This document shows, piece after piece, positions 11,316 to 24,400 of a stretch of 64,000 bases of DNA; position 1 is the stretch's first letter, and each line of letters starts with the position of its first letter. A model generated the notes under the pieces. That model had not been told where the DNA came from, did not search any database, and saw only the letters and a list, made by a program, of their open reading frames with translations. Location: positions 52,984,157 to 53,048,156 of the forward strand of contig NC_092797.1 in NCBI RefSeq assembly GCF_918797505.1, in the 5' to 3' direction. This DNA is from Bemisia tabaci (lineage: Eukaryota > Arthropoda > Insecta > Hemiptera > Aleyrodidae). The position numbers and the translations under genes were made by a program.

Positions 11316-12589
11316 GGACACTTTAGACCAGGCAAAGTCGGAACCGGAGGGTCGGACGCCTCTCAAACGGGCTGGTGGTTGGGGCGATGTTGCAGATTGA
11401 AGTAGGTTTTGATGCAGGACGAGCCGAATACCTCACGAGAGTCCCGGGGTCTCGTGGCTCAAGGTATTCTGTTTGACCTGGGCCGAACAAGCCGGACAAA
11501 GTTTCAGCAATCTCTATCTCTGTAGAGAGTATCCAGCTGCGAGTTTGTTGTCTCACTGCTGGATCGCACGGTGGTAGAGGAGTTCCCTGCATTCGGTCAT
11601 TGGCGAATTGTTCACTGTTGTGAGTGAGGGTGCGCCCAGAACGCCGACCCAACTCTTCATGGCATGAGATCTTAAAGAGGTCACTGGTTATCCTTACTAA
11701 ATCTCACTCGACTAAACCTCTGATCTCGTAGGAACTAAGTAGATCCGTTGTGCTTCGTTTGCGCGGGAGTCCGTGTGAAAAAAGCAGAACGGAGAAGAGA
11801 TTTTAAGGAGGAAACTGGTCGGTCCGGACCGGCTATACGGATCCGATCTCGAGTGAAACAAAGGCATGAGCCCCATGCCTTTGTCTTTTACAATTTCTTC
11901 TCAATTTCTTCAAAATTTCTTTCTTCCTTTTGACATTTTCGACTTACGGCCCTCCAAAGCCCCAAAATTTTTGGGGGATCGTGGCCCCCAAAATTTTGGA
12001 GCAACAGGGGTCATGTGGCACATTAATAAAAAGGTATTGACCTCTCCTCTCAGGAGATTTTTAGATTTTGAAATTTGGATGATTTGGCCGCTTACAGCGT
12101 CGAATTGAAAATTGCCCCAAAAATGCCCCATAACTCCAAAAAATGGGGGTTTAGGTAAAAAATGCAAAGAACAAAATTTTCTTATTTTTAACCGTAGATT
12201 CCGAATCCAAAGTCAAAACATACCCTTCCTATTTGAAAATTGCGAGAAACGGGGGGCTCCCCCCCAAAACCCCCCAAGGGGCCATTTGGGGGGCTGAAAA
12301 TATTTTCATTCGATTTTGTGGGGTCGATTTGCCCCATGAAAGTTTTGTCCCGAAGCCAATTCTCCGCCGTTTTCGAGAAAAAGATAGTGGACGGGTGGTC
12401 TGGATCACCCTGTACGTACCTTCCGATTTCTTGTGCAAAAATTGGTTTTAACGAATGAGCCAGAAATTGTAGTTCCTCATTGCAAAATGAAGTCCATTCG
12501 ATTTACCTAAAGACACACCCACTGTATTAAAGGATTCTCTGTATAGTTTGAGAAATCAAAAGATTCTTTAGATTTAAGTATACGTCAAC
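11316..12589. other. Moderately GC-rich intronic stretch, no gene recognised
   Basis: 11316-11760 has open frames on the minus strand (for example 11323-11652) with no recognisable domain. 11935-12300 is rich in CCCCAAAA and TTTTGGGG runs. There are no splice-bounded frames. Confidence 0.35.
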
Positions 12590-12838
12590 AGCGTTTGGCA
12601 GAGGAACAAGTCACATCATCTACCGCCAAATTCAATTATGCAATTTAATTTTTTACAAAAGAACGTTCGTACGGATTCTTTTGAAAATTTTGAGGCATTC
12701 GCCTCTCACTAGGTAGAAAATTCACTGAAGTTCGCACCAAAATCCACATTACCGTTTTCATGTAAAAAATAAAAGAGACTAATTAAAATCGGGCAATAGC
12801 TGGTGTACCTTGGTCCCTTTCTGCTTATAACAATCCAC
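12590..12838. mobile_element. Family H MITE
   Basis: Left end GAGGAACAAGTCACATCATC; right end ATAGCTGGTGTACCTTGGTC and CCTTTCTGCTTA. The middle TTTTTTACAAAAGAACGTTC matches other family H copies. Confidence 0.65.
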
Positions 12839-13501
12839 TTTATCACTTTCTGGCACAATCCATTTCTAAAAATGGCCAATTTGCCCGATACATATCGGAA
12901 TAACCACTTATTGCAACCCAATATACTGTCGTTCGAGTATTTATGGAAATGGAGGCACCAAGTTTAGGCACTCGGTCTTCGCCGAGACCTTCCGCTCTCC
13001 GTCAAAACTCGCGGAACTTTCAAGAGGTTCTGATTTACAGCGAAGCCATTAAAAGTTGACGACTCTAGAGCAGCCATTTTCCGATCGCGGACCGGTAAAA
13101 ATGAAAATACGTGCTCTCATTACCCCACATTTTTCCGTTACAGGAGCTTCCGAAAATTCGTCGGGGAGGGACGCAGCTCGGAAGCGTGCTTTTAATTTTG
13201 AGCTGAGTGGCGTGAAAAGTTCGAGCGAGTGACGCGATAACGACTACGAAGATTTTACATTTACGAAAGCGGGTCGGATGCGGTTGGAAGGGGTCGAGGA
13301 GTTGCATTCGAAAGACGGTTTCCTCGGAACTTGCTTGATTCTCAAAGATAACTTGCGAAATTAAAAAGTAGTCGTCACGGGATTCCTTGTAAGGAAAAAG
13401 CGACAGAAAGCCAATTTGCTTTACCATTTCGGCGGTGAAACTGTGGAAATGCGTAACTCGCTTTCCGGCGTTGCGGGTTTCCCGTCATATTTTCTTGTCT
13501 A

Positions 13502-13837
13502 CACGAAGGAAAAAACTTCGTGCGTGGGACCCGAAGTTTAGGTCGTATGGATCTCTGAAGTTTTCGGATTGAGCATCCGAACACTTAAGGTCCAGCAGCT
13601 GAGGTTTGGATCACACATCTGAAACTCCAGTTCTTACATCTGAAGTACTTCGGTTTTCACATCCGAAGTACTTCGGTTCTCACATCTGAAGTGCTTCAGA
13701 CGTAAGAACTGAAGTTTCAGATGTGTGATCCGAACCTCGACAGCTAGACCTAAAGTGTTCAGATGCTCAATCTGAAATCTTCAGAGATCCATATGACCTA
13801 AACTTCGGGTCCCACGCAAGAGGTTTTTTTCTCCGTG
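13502..13837. mobile_element. TA-flanked foldback MITE, 336 bp
   Basis: Nearly the whole element is an inverted repeat. The left side runs CACGAAGGAAAAAACTTCGT, GGGACCCGAAGTTTAGGTC; the right side GACCTAAACTTCGGGTCCCA, TTTTTTTCTCCGTG. The centre is a cluster of CATCTGAAGTACTTCGG-type sub-palindromes. TA lies on both flanks. Confidence 0.8.
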
Positions 13838-14172
13838 TACATGGAAAACTACATTTTTTGAACCAAGTTCTCTGACCTTGAGTTCTCGCATGATTAGTAT
13901 TCTTTGAAGTGACACTTTTACGCGATTGTACCGAAATTTTTCTTTCAAAGGCTTCCTTTCATAATTTATTTTTTCTTCGGAAAACTATAGTCAAAGTGAT
14001 CTCTTAAACATTTTCTTGATTATTTTTCTCTGCGAGTGAATATTCTACGTAAATTTCAAGGTATGAAGTTCGTTCGTTCCGCTTTGAAAAAATACTAAAG
14101 GAACAAAATTTTGAGACATGCACCGCAATGAAGATCCGTGGTTTCGCACTTTGGCCATTGGTATGAAGAATA

Positions 14173-14789
14173 AATTCTAGCTGGAACGCAATTCAGCTAT
14201 GCATTCACGACTGCAAAAATGTGAACGGAAATCGAAAAGGTCTGCGTGCATGAAGGCTATTTCAAGTGTAATCTTCCGTCACATTCTTACGGCGCAATGA
14301 TACAACTATTTGAACTCTTCGGAATGCGTGAGGTATCACGCCGCATTTGAAGGCGTTTTCAAAACAGCCAAGTTCCGATACCCGGATTTTCGTATTGCAT
14401 AGTTCATATTTTTTTGTTTTCATTTCTAACCACTTGTTTCTTCTTAATCCTCGTATAAAAACCACCCATTTGCTAAATACAATTCTAGCTGAAGCGCACT
14501 TAAGCTATGCATTGATGACTGCAAAAATGTGAACGAAAATCGAAAAGGTCAGCGTGCATGACGGCTATTTCAAGTGTAATCTTCCGTCACATTCTTACGG
14601 CGCAATGATACAACTATTGGAACTCTCCGGAATGCGTGAGGTATCACGCCGCATTTGAAGGCGTTTACAAAACAGCCAAGTTCTGATACCCGGATTATCG
14701 TTTTGCATAGTTCATATTATTTTGATATATTCCGTACCATTTGTTTATTTTTAATCCTCGTATAAAAACCACCCATTTGCTGAATACAA
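14173..14789. repeat. Two-copy tandem duplication, 308 bp period
   Basis: ATTCTAGCTG..TGCATTCACGACTGC at 14174 recurs at 14482, and the two units are alike through CCTCGTATAAAAACCACCCA. Each unit contains the dispersed module on the minus strand. Recent segmental duplication is the simplest reading. Confidence 0.85.
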
Positions 14790-15584
14790 TTGAGGAGCTT
14801 TCCGGAAAAAGGGCACATACCGAAAAAACGAGTTGTGAGTAAAGCGCATCTGAAGTTTTCATTCCTACTTTCTGGGCACTGATGATGACATACATCGGAA
14901 CTGGGGCACTCATATCAACGTTCATACACCCTACGAGTAGAATGAATAACGACCATTGGTAAAACTTGCACTTCTCTCAGTGTTGTGGGAGGAATTTTTT
15001 AAAATTTTCCGTTATGTGCCCTTTTTCCGGAAATGGACCGGCGGTTATAGGTTTTGGCTTTCAAAGCTAAATTTTCAAGACTTTAACGAGTTTCTAAACG
15101 AAAATAAATCATAATTTCGATCGCGAACGTGCTAGTGGATCATTTTCGATCATCGTCAATAAAAAAGACAGCAAAACACGCGAAAAAATCGAAAAATTAA
15201 AACCCACAAGCGCACATTAAAAATTGAATTATTAATAATTACAGAATTTCACGTGTCACCGGTAAAACGCGTAGACAATCACTGCAACCCGATTATATTG
15301 CATTGATTAGTAGAATCAGTGCGATGCATCTGTAATGAGGGATCCTTACTTATATCAGTACCCATCACCTGCCTGCCTGCGCCCTGCGCGCTATCTCCTC
15401 AACGTCACGTCGCGCGACCGTACCCAGGGGCGAAAAGATGAAACTTGGTCTCTTAGCTCCAAAAATTGATCAATTAAGCTGAAACTCGGGACATTGGTAC
15501 ATTAGGATGCGAGGAATCCGTTCCTGCCATTTCCGGAAAAAGAACACATACGCGTATGTGCCCCTTTTCCGGAATGCTCCTCAA
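14790..15584. mobile_element. Non-autonomous TIR element, about 795 bp
   Basis: The termini TTGAGGAGCTTTCCGGAAAA and TTTTCCGGAATGCTCCTCAA are inverted repeats of about 30 bp including GGGCACATA and TATGTGCCC. The internal copies ATGTGCCCTTTTTCCGGAAA (about 15014) and TTTCCGGAAAAAGAACACAT (about 15530) suggest subterminal repeats. There is no transposase frame. Confidence 0.7.
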
Positions 15585-16326
15585 TCATCAAGGAAATCAC
15601 GTGTTTCGTGCTTCCTGGAAACTTGAATTTTGGCGGTTACGCCGTTCTTCAAATTGACGTATTTCCATCAAACAGAACTAAGTGCAGGTGAGAAACATGG
15701 GGTGTGCTCTAGAAAGCTACATAAGAAACAATGTAAAAGTGGGCGTGATTCCTTTTGAAGAATTGGAAAAGTGGGGTTTGAAATTGAGCAAAGAGAACTA
15801 TGTGCCAACTGAATGCGGGATTCATGAGCCGCGGGCACGGCACGAGAGCGTCGTGAACAGGGCTCATGAGTTAATGACCAACTAGGCGAGCTGCACAACG
15901 GCATCCATCTCCGTTGAGGTCACTGGCGCTTTATTATTCTCATTCACTCTTACGGACAGAGAGCTGACGAGCACATCCCATATTTCTCACCTGCACATAA
16001 ATGAATCAGCGAGACAGAAAACGCACCAACTCGAAAAAATGAAAATTATTAAGACGCACACAAAACTGCATATTAGGTGAATAAGTTAGTCTAAGAAAAA
16101 GATTTTTGCTGCTTAAAAGCAAGTATTTAAGGAAACTTTAAATGTCCAAGTTGGCACAGATACGGTAACTTCGGTGAACTCAATGAAAATTGTCTGTCCT
16201 CAGGGAGAAGAGAGCATTTTCGGGGTACCGAGTTGGTGTGTTTTCGTTCTCACTGATTCAAATCTATTTGATAGAAATACGTGGAATAACTTATGGGAAT
16301 AAAGATAGGAATTTGGCGGTACTCAC
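15585..16326. other. Intronic stretch next to the S1 exon donor
   Basis: GACGTATTTCCATCAAACAG at 15656 and TATTTGATAGAAATACGTGG near 16266 are inverted remnants of the GACGTATTT hairpin family. No other feature was seen before the splice donor at 16326. Confidence 0.4.
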
Positions 16327-16708
16327 GGTTAATTTCCTGGAAGGCAAATCGGTAAATAATAACCCAAAAATTGTATAAAAAAGCTAAGGAAACGATCATG
16401 GACCAGTAGTAGCAGAGCCGTCCGGCGGGATCGAAGACGAAGGACCACTTGGCCTGGGAAGACTTGGAGCCGTGATAGGAGTGTTGGTGGTTGGGGGCGG
16501 GGGGGCCGGCGCCCTGGGGGCCCCCGCCGCCGGCCGGCCCGGCGCTCCCGTTGAGGGCCTTCCCCTCGGCGAAGCTCCCGGGCAGCTTGAGCCGGTTCCG
16601 GATCTCCTTCCGCCGCACCTTCGACCGCGACAGGTCCAGCTCCGACGCCGCCGACGTCCGGTTTATGTACGCCGCCGCCAGCGAGTCCCGCGACGTCGCC
16701 AGGTACCG
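16327..16708 (-). CDS. CngL: CNG channel exon: N-terminal cytoplasmic part and S1
   Basis: The exon encodes 127 residues plus one base. Residues 1-45 are polar and basic (RSKVRRKEIRNRLKLPG), 53-72 are a Gly/Pro/Ala-rich low-complexity linker, and 86-95 are KWSFVFDPAG, the stretch that precedes S1 in CNG channels. S1 is at about 98-120 (YYWSMIVSLAFLYNFWVI), followed by YRFAFQEIN. The 3' splice site GTTGCAG/CGG (phase 0) is at 16709-16708 and the 5' splice site AACC/GTGAGT at 16327-16326 leaves one base C. That C joins GG of the next exon to give CGG (Arg), restoring the frame. A longer open frame on the same strand (16329-17027, another phase) is a GC-rich shadow. The Gly/Pro linker has extreme GC and may vary between strains. 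The upstream intron carries a minisatellite ending about 20 bases before the splice site. Confidence 0.92.
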
Positions 16709-16726
16709 CTGCAACACACAACAAAC

Positions 16727-16815
16727 ACATCCTCAAAAACATGAAACGCATCCTCAAAAACATGAAACACATCCTCAAAAACATGAAACGCATCCTCAAA
16801 AACATGAAACACATC
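16727..16815. repeat. 21 bp minisatellite next to a splice acceptor
   Basis: Four to five units of CATCCTCAAAAACATGAAAC plus G or A. On the minus strand it lies immediately upstream of the acceptor at 16709, where a branch point would be expected. Length variation here could affect recognition of the S1 exon. Confidence 0.85.
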
Positions 16816-16819
16816 CACA

Positions 16820-17490
16820 GCGCAGGCCCGCCACATCCCATCTCGGGCCCTGGTACCAGTTTTCTGGCCCGGGCCCCTAGCACAGGGGGGGGGGGGGGTC
16901 CGAGGGGCCTCCCCCGGGAAATTTTTGAAAATTTAAATCTATTTGGACGCATTTTGAAGCTCTTATGATGGAGATTTTCCATCAATTTCTGCAGAATAAT
17001 TACGCCTCTTTTTACTTTCAGCACCAAATACTATCGAATTGTTTCATTAAAAACATCTATAAATTTTTTGAGGGGGGCAGATGATACTTTTCAATTCTAG
17101 GGGGAGCCGGGCCCCCCTGGACTCCCCTTTTGTACGTCTATGGCAAGGGAGTTGAGCCATTGAAGTCGAGGATGCCCAGACAGGAGCCTCTGACAACGGA
17201 AGAAAATGAAACGCAGTTACTAAAAATATCATTCTACATATACTCAAAATCTTGAAAATAGATAGAAATCTCTAAAAAAGTAAGAAAAATTGTATAGTGC
17301 CCAAGCGTGTTTTTGAAACTTTATTCACCTTTTGCGGAATTTTTAGGGTAATTTTTTCACTTTTCCCTACGAGACAAGGGTTACACATGAATTCGTAGTG
17401 GTTTGTCACTTGCGTCACGGGCCCCTCCAGGGCCCGGGCCCCGGTACCAAGGACCCAGTATCCCCCCCCCCCCCTTGTGGCGGGCCTGGC
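16820..17490. mobile_element. GC-rich-ended inverted-repeat element, about 670 bp
   Basis: The left end CAGGCCCGCCACATCCC, GGGCCCTGGTACCAG, GGCCCGGGCCCC is inverted at the right end (GGGGCCCGTGACG side, GGTACCAAGGACCCAG, GTGGCGGGCCTGG). Both ends carry long G or C runs. The interior is AT-rich and non-coding. Confidence 0.55.
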
Positions 17491-18111
17491 ACAGCTCTCA
17501 TTCACACATTTCGTCGTCTCCTGGACGGAAGAACGTAATTCCATTTCAATGTTGCTAATTTTCCCTCGCAAATTGCCTATTAATCGAGGGAATCTTGGGC
17601 ATTTCTGACTGAAAATTTCCCTGATTTTTCTCTAGATTCCAAGCAAAAAACAGACAAATTTTGGATAAAAATTGCTTACGTACATTTTTGTAGAATAAAT
17701 TAATTGTTTGAGTCAATTTGGCAACCTTGGAAATGGAGTTACGTTCCTTCGTGCGGAAGACGACGATTTCAAGTAGAGCCTCTTTTTAGAGAGAGAGTTA
17801 AGACGACACGGCTAATGGGTGTCACAAATTGGACGTTTTTTGTAATTTTTGATCAACCCATTCTCGAATTCCTATCTCCGTTCCCTCTCTCATTCCATTT
17901 GTTCCCCGCCGTACTCCCAATGTCCCGGTCCATTCCAGTTTATAATCTTAGCAATTGGTGAAACTGTGATCTTTAATCCCGTTTGTGACTCTGTGAAGGC
18001 CTAAAGTACGGGAACCAATCAGAAATGGATTCACATTGTATTTTCTCTCAGTATAAAGGAACTCTAATTTTAAGGACTTGTTTCTGAAAGTGAGCCCCTG
18101 CATTCATCATA
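17491..18111. other. Intronic stretch without recognised feature
   Basis: ATGGAGTTACGTTCCTTCGT at 17733 is a diverged copy of the fragment at 7730. Nothing else seen. Confidence 0.35.
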
Positions 18112-18351
18112 CTGCCGTGCTACGGAAGAACGCCGTACGAGCATTCGAGAGTTGCCAAATTTCCCGCGAGAAAAGATGTATTTTTGACGACATTCACCCA
18201 CGTTTTTCTTTGAAATATTCGGATATTTTAGATTAGATTGCGTGCGCAATTGTCTGAAAATTTTGGGGGAAAATATTCACAATTTTGCTGGTAAATTTGG
18301 TTTTTATCAAAGGAAATTTGCCATATATGGCGTTTTTCCTTAGCACGGCAG
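18112..18351. mobile_element. Family C MITE
   Basis: TIRs CTGCCGTGCTACGGAAGAAC and GTTTTTCCTTAGCACGGCAG flank 240 bp, with interior similarity to 7213-7484. Confidence 0.8.
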
Positions 18352-21216
18352 ACTAGTGTTTGGGCTCTCATTTGAAAATGGACTTGCTTCCTGTTGGAGA
18401 ACTCAAAAAGCACGTCCTCGACTTTGAGCGCCTACAAATCTCGTTGATACTATCCGCATTGCCAGGCAGTTACTTTAGTTGCCGATCCAAATTAAACCCA
18501 ACTAAAGTCACTAATTTCATTGCACGCACTCGAAAGTGTGCTAGCTGGTACCATTCAATGATTCATTAGACCATGTGTTTTTAATTTAATATTCTGATTG
18601 TATCACGAGAGTAGATTACGTGGTGATTCATTGCGTATTTTAGGAGCCAAAATCCGTGACAAGCCCGCTTTTAGAAGGTCCGAAGACTCGTCGGAATTTT
18701 AAACGCACCGGAATGGCGGGAAAAGGATGTAAAAGAAGTACTGCGGCACTCAAATCGCTTTATCATCTGATTTTCCGCACTGATGTTTGTCAAAATATAA
18801 CGCAATTCAATGCGGAACTGTTGTTTGTAATTACAGATACTCAAAAGGGTCAAGGAGGACCTTTAGTTACGACGGTTTGAAGTTCGCAGTTGTAAAACTT
18901 AGTTGCGGGGAAAAGCTCCTTTAAACTTTCCAAGCGAATATGTAGGTATACAACACATCGGTACATCGCGATTCCAAGACGTCAGGATGAGTTTCGAGTT
19001 ACCAATTTGCAGTTGAAATATTGGCACAGGTTTCCGAGTGAGAGGTTCAAGGCAGAGAATCCAGGCTGGAAGGGGGTAAGGGGAGGGCGGGGGTGGTGAT
19101 CGGGGAGGAAGAATGGGGGGGAGGGGCAGGAGTGACGACAAAATCATGCCGCTCGTGAATAAGCTTTCTGATGGATGGGAAAAATACGGATGAATTGTGA
19201 TGTGCCGAGGCTGAGATGGATTCGGATTTCGGAATAACGGGTTTCCTCCGCGATAACGCCCAGGAACGGATTGCGGTTGACCGGGAAAATGCGTCGTTGC
19301 CAAACGCCTAGGGAAAAAACTTTATTTTTGCAGTGAGAAAATATTGCATCTGGTCCGAGCCCATTAAATGTTTACTCTTTCCTCTTGAGGGCACGAAAGT
19401 TTAACCCAACCTGCAGAGCCAAAATTTATATCTATTAATATGCAGATATTGATTGTGCAAGATGGACTGATAACGCATCGAGTCGTATCAAACTCCATAA
19501 TACAAAATCAGAAGAGGAATAACGCATAACGCCTGAGACGCAAGGACCTCGAGAGGTTCGACCGCTAAGCGTGCAGGTTTTGAAAAAATAAGTTGGGAGC
19601 CATTTTGAATTCAACGAGTCGTCAATTTTCTCCTGTCAAGAATTTTCAGTCCGAGAAAACTATTTTGATCATGTGGATAGTCGTAAATCTATGTCTCCAT
19701 CACTGAGGCTTGTGAATGCTCTTTGTTCACGCTTGACGTGAGTTGATCCGTTTGTTAACACGATCCAAGTAATGTTTTTCTATTTAAATGTGCATTCATA
19801 ATACTTTCGTTAGAAAAAAACAAAGTATACAAGACCGTTGCAGAAAAAGAAAAAGAGGAGAAAGCGTACTTCTCAACTAGCTTTTACATCGGAAAAAATT
19901 GAGGCTTGGACAATATCCAGGAGAAAAGCAAAATAAGATACAAATATACGAAATCTCTTTTATGCAGATTTTATGTTAAAAACATTTTAGGTAAAGAAAT
20001 TCAGTATTGAGATTCGTAACCGATTAAAATAGTAAACATAGATTAGTCACATGGTATCAACTTCTTATGAATTAAGTCAAAGCTAGTTCAGCGTTAGTGA
20101 GTCAAAGTTTGAATATTTAAATGATAGCAGGTTTTAAAAACTTTCACAAAATTATGAGCACCTCTATACGAGGTTCTCGATTCTCACCATCCATTAGAGA
20201 TAATTTGTAACAGTCCAATAGATAACAGGAGAGAAATTCGTTCGTTCATTCATTTACAAATACATACGCAGTCGAAAAGGCGGAATTCTTGGTTACTTGA
20301 ACGCTTCAACAAAGAATCCGTTGTATTAAAATAAAAATGACGAAGAGCGCGAAAAGCACTTTCGCAAAACCCGCCCTAATCACATTTTGTTAAAAATGAC
20401 TTAGTGCCGGCGATGGATTCCCCGCGGTTACACGCAGCTGGGAACATACGTGTTGAGTGCAAAACGAGTCAAATCCCCACTAAATATAGACATGAAAATG
20501 CGTAAAACTAATGACACTACGGGCTTGTTTTTTATACCTCTTAAATTGGAGGAGAGTAGATAAAGCAGGTTTTGCAAAAAAAAAACTCTTCACATTTATC
20601 TATAGGTTTTATCGACGTTTTATTCATCGAAAAATTTTCCACTAAAAATTTGATATTTTTCCAAGAGAATTGTCTCCAATCCAAAGAAACGTTTCTTCAC
20701 CGGATGACATTTTTTTGTACTTAAATGTTTAAAAATGTATTCCTTATATGCCCATCCAGGTAAAATTGACCCAAGGTTTCCTAAAAACGTGACCCGCAGG
20801 TTGCATGGGGCCGGTACATACGGGCTGCAGATGTAGGTCTACAAATGCATCCTTAAAAAAATCAAACGTCTAGTTGGAAAAAAAGAAGAACAAATCTAGG
20901 GCCGGCACAGCCGAAGAACGAATAGATGTAATCAGGCCTGGCTCTTTTACGTTCCTCTCGAATTAAGGATACCCCTCATTGGCATCAGAACGGAGTATTG
21001 CGAGTTCACGCCTCGCGCCATCGCGCCTTCAATTTTGCAGATGCAGCACGGACATCCATCAAGCACGAATAGTCGTATTTCTGCGCCGTCAAGGCGTATC
21101 CGTCCCTTGTTCTTCGAGTATTTCCACATTGTGTTGGTTCCGTTACTTCGTGCCAAGTTTGCGGGGAAATATTGCGGACTCTCATGTGCAGAGGAGTTTT
21201 GGGTATGCAAATAATT
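18352..21216. other. Long intronic stretch with little structure
   Basis: Mostly unique-looking AT-rich DNA. A pyrimidine-rich tract (minus strand) lies near 19070-19130, and one copy of the dispersed module at about 21000-21090 (GCGCCTTCAATTTTGCAGAT). No exon recognised. Confidence 0.4.
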
Positions 21217-21457
21217 CTGCCGTGCTAAGGAAACGCGCCGTATAAACATTCAAGAGTTGCCAAATTTCCCCGAATAAAACACATATTTTTGAGAAAAGTT
21301 ATGCATATTTTTCATTGAAATTTTCAGATATTTGTGAACAAAATTGACTGAAAAATTTGAGGAAAGACATTCACAATTTTCTCAGTAAATTAAGTTTTTC
21401 TTGAAGAAAATATGCAACATCTGAAGGCTCATACGGCGTTCTTCCCTAGCACGGCAG
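21217..21457. mobile_element. Family C MITE
   Basis: TIRs CTGCCGTGCTAAGGAAACGC and CTTCCCTAGCACGGCAG flank 241 bp. Confidence 0.8.
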
Positions 21458-24400
21458 TTCTTGTCCGAGGAATTCATGAACAGATTTGCAATTTAAAGCC
21501 GAGTGGAGAGGTCAACGCGATAAATTATGACCTTTCAAAAATGAAAAACCGTGACTTTATCCGATTTTTCTCTGTTTATTATCGTTTTGTGAGAGGCTAT
21601 TCTGCGAAAATTCCGAAGGATAATGCGGTTCGCTCTCCTTTTAAAAAGCGGACTATGGAATTATTCCATGTAAAAGTATCAGTCTGGATTAACACATTCC
21701 TCTTTTCAGCGCTGCAAAAATAAAATAAAAAACTGCACCTCACACATCCGATCATGAGTAAATTCGGAAGGACTATGTAGAAATGAATATTTTTCAGCTC
21801 CTTTTGGATATTTGGCTAGCTCATAAAGTATTGATGGCTGAGGTAAAACAATACTTAATTCCAATCGCAATGTTGGAATGTCTGCTTATGTTTTTTTTTC
21901 AACCAAGAGATTTTGTAGATTTTTTTTTGATTTTTTTTCTTTTAAAAAAAGGAAGTAATTCATTGGGAAAGTCTGAAAGTTGCAATGAGAACGCATTTTC
22001 CGACTCCAATCATAGATGTGGCTTATATGGGCACTCATGATAACTCAAACGTCGGATGAAATATCAACGAATCAAAATTCCAGCTGAATTTTCTGCAGCA
22101 AGCAAGCAGTTTGTTTCGACTGTATACATCATTTCTGATTCTTTTTTTTTTCAAGTTTTATCCATCATCCAAGTGACTTAAAAATTATAACAAAATAAAG
22201 AGGCAAAATTTTCATTAAAAATGCCGCTTTTGTCGGAATAACCACCCTCACCACCGATAGTTAAAATTGATGATCTGCAAAAAGTATAAAAGTCCATAAA
22301 CTTGCGATTCAGGCGATAAAAGCTCGAATTTATCTTCGTTTTTGCTTCGAAAAAAACATAAAAACTAAAATTTCAAAAAAAAAAATTTAAAATTTAAAAT
22401 TTCAGCTTCGGAAAGTGCATGATATTCTCATGGGGAAATTATGCAGTTCTGTATGGTAGCTAGTTCTTATTAATTATTTTGATAATTATTAATTAATTCT
22501 TATTAATTATCTTGGTGGCAATGAAATAGTAAATTAAATTAAGTTAAGTCAAACTGATAATCGACAGCATCTCAACTTTGGTATTTTAGAAATGAGAAAT
22601 TGTCAATGTTGAACATAAAAAAGTGTTGTCTCGAGCAGAAATTGTTTCTGGAAGTTCGCCTGCCAAAAGTTTTCATTTGAGCCACACTTTATTGGCCGGC
22701 TTCGACATCCAAAATAAGTTGTTTCTCAGACAAAATTATGTAACTATATAAATTTCAACATTGCAAAATTTCCGCTCACAATTTGTATTTTTACTCTGAA
22801 ACTATTTGATATTATGTATTAAAAATATCGTGGACTTTTTCCGAGAGTTAATGCGAGAAACCACCAAAATCACGGACAGAAATCGCGCTATCATTTTTTA
22901 AAAAAGAGTATGCTCGTAAATTATACAACTTTGGGATAGGAATACGTTCCTTGCCTGAGAAACGACGCTCCTAGCGACAGCTCGTAGTCCTCGGTGAACC
23001 AGAGGGTCCTTTTTTCGATAGGGAAGTTGACGTCATTAAGAGATGGTTAGATTTTTTCTCCGTATCAAGGTCTAATTTCCCTTGAAAATCCTCTGGCACA
23101 TTTTCAAAAATGTTAATAAAAACGTGATAGCCCTCAAGGAGCTTCTCACCACCAAAGGGCTGGACCGACGCCAGAGCCTCCGTTAAATGAACATAACACT
23201 TTCCTAGTTGGAAAGAGTGACCCATTAGATTGTTTCATGAATCGCATCCTCCAATTAAAAGCAACTGCAATAAATTGTTAAATAGGTGAATTGATGGGAT
23301 CTAATAATTCACGGACGCCCATTAGAGAAATAATGTTTAACAGTTAATCCTTGTTGATCAGAAAACAAAATAAAAATAAAATTTGTGAGAACGCCAAGTT
23401 TCCGAGTTCCATATTCATGATCTACGCTTGGAACTCAAACTGGTTGCCTACCCTGCCGAAACAAAGTATTTAGCCAATACGGTCGCAATATTGCTAACCG
23501 ATTCAGGTACACTTATTTTGGATAGAGAATTGTACGTGTATTCTGCCCACCTTCTTAATTTTGCGACTATTTTATAAGCGAACATATGAATATATCAGAC
23601 ATTGTACAAAATCGAAGTTTACACTTACAAATCGCTATTTCATCATTTCATTGACCTATAGCACCAGTAAAAATGAATGATATAAACCCGAATTTTGGCA
23701 CGAACATTTTTTTTTTAACCAATCAATTTTCGTCCGGGAACAATGACAATTCAAGGCTCCATTCCATTTGACGCACCCTATGACAGAAAATGAATCGTGT
23801 TAATAGGTCGCTGTGGCAGCTTCGAATTATTCTGTCTAAAAGTGAAACTGGAAGGCGAATGACCCTCACACGATAACCTAAAATACTCACTACTACAGAG
23901 TTAAAGCACTAGAGCTTAAGGAACATCGACCTTTTTACTCATGTTTGGGTTTGTACGGAGTTAAAGGGAAAACGAAATTAACTGCTGAACTTCATGAAAC
24001 TATCTGAGCAAAAAGAACTTTCAATTATACCCAAGATTGACTTATCAGCCAAAATCACGGAAGCGGTGGAGCGTAACCGATAGGAGATGGGCTGATTTCG
24101 TCTCTTGATCGCAGAAGGGAGGAGAGGAGGGGAAGGGGTATGAATATAAGGCCCGGATAATTTTCGATTCCGGAGGAAGCGGGCCATGAGAAAAGACACC
24201 TGTTCCCCGAGCCGCCGGCTCGCGCGCTGGCTCCCGTGCTCCCGTGTAAAAGGAAAAACGCATCATGAACACTCAAATGTTGCCAAATTTCCACCATTGA
24301 ACTACTTAATTTTGAAAAAATGTACGTGTGTATTTCCGCGAAAGTTTTAAATAATAATTGAGATTAATTTGCAAAACATAATCTCTGGCAAATTGTAGGT

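Larger units (their letters stand above)
578..16326 (-). other. Intron of the CNG channel gene (15,749 bp)
   Basis: Bounded by GTGAGT at 16326 and TTGCAG at 578 on the minus strand, and required to join the S1 exon to the S2-S6 exon in frame. It is AT-rich with no credible coding exon. It contains family A, B, C, E, G, H and S elements, several foldbacks, two tandem duplications and an 800 bp TIR element, listed separately. Confidence 0.88.

Noticed and set aside
16329..17027. 232-codon minus-strand frame overlapping the S1 exon
   Set aside because: It is in a different phase from the CNG reading, runs through the minisatellite and GC-rich repeat, and contains MRFMFLRMC repeats caused by the 21 bp units.
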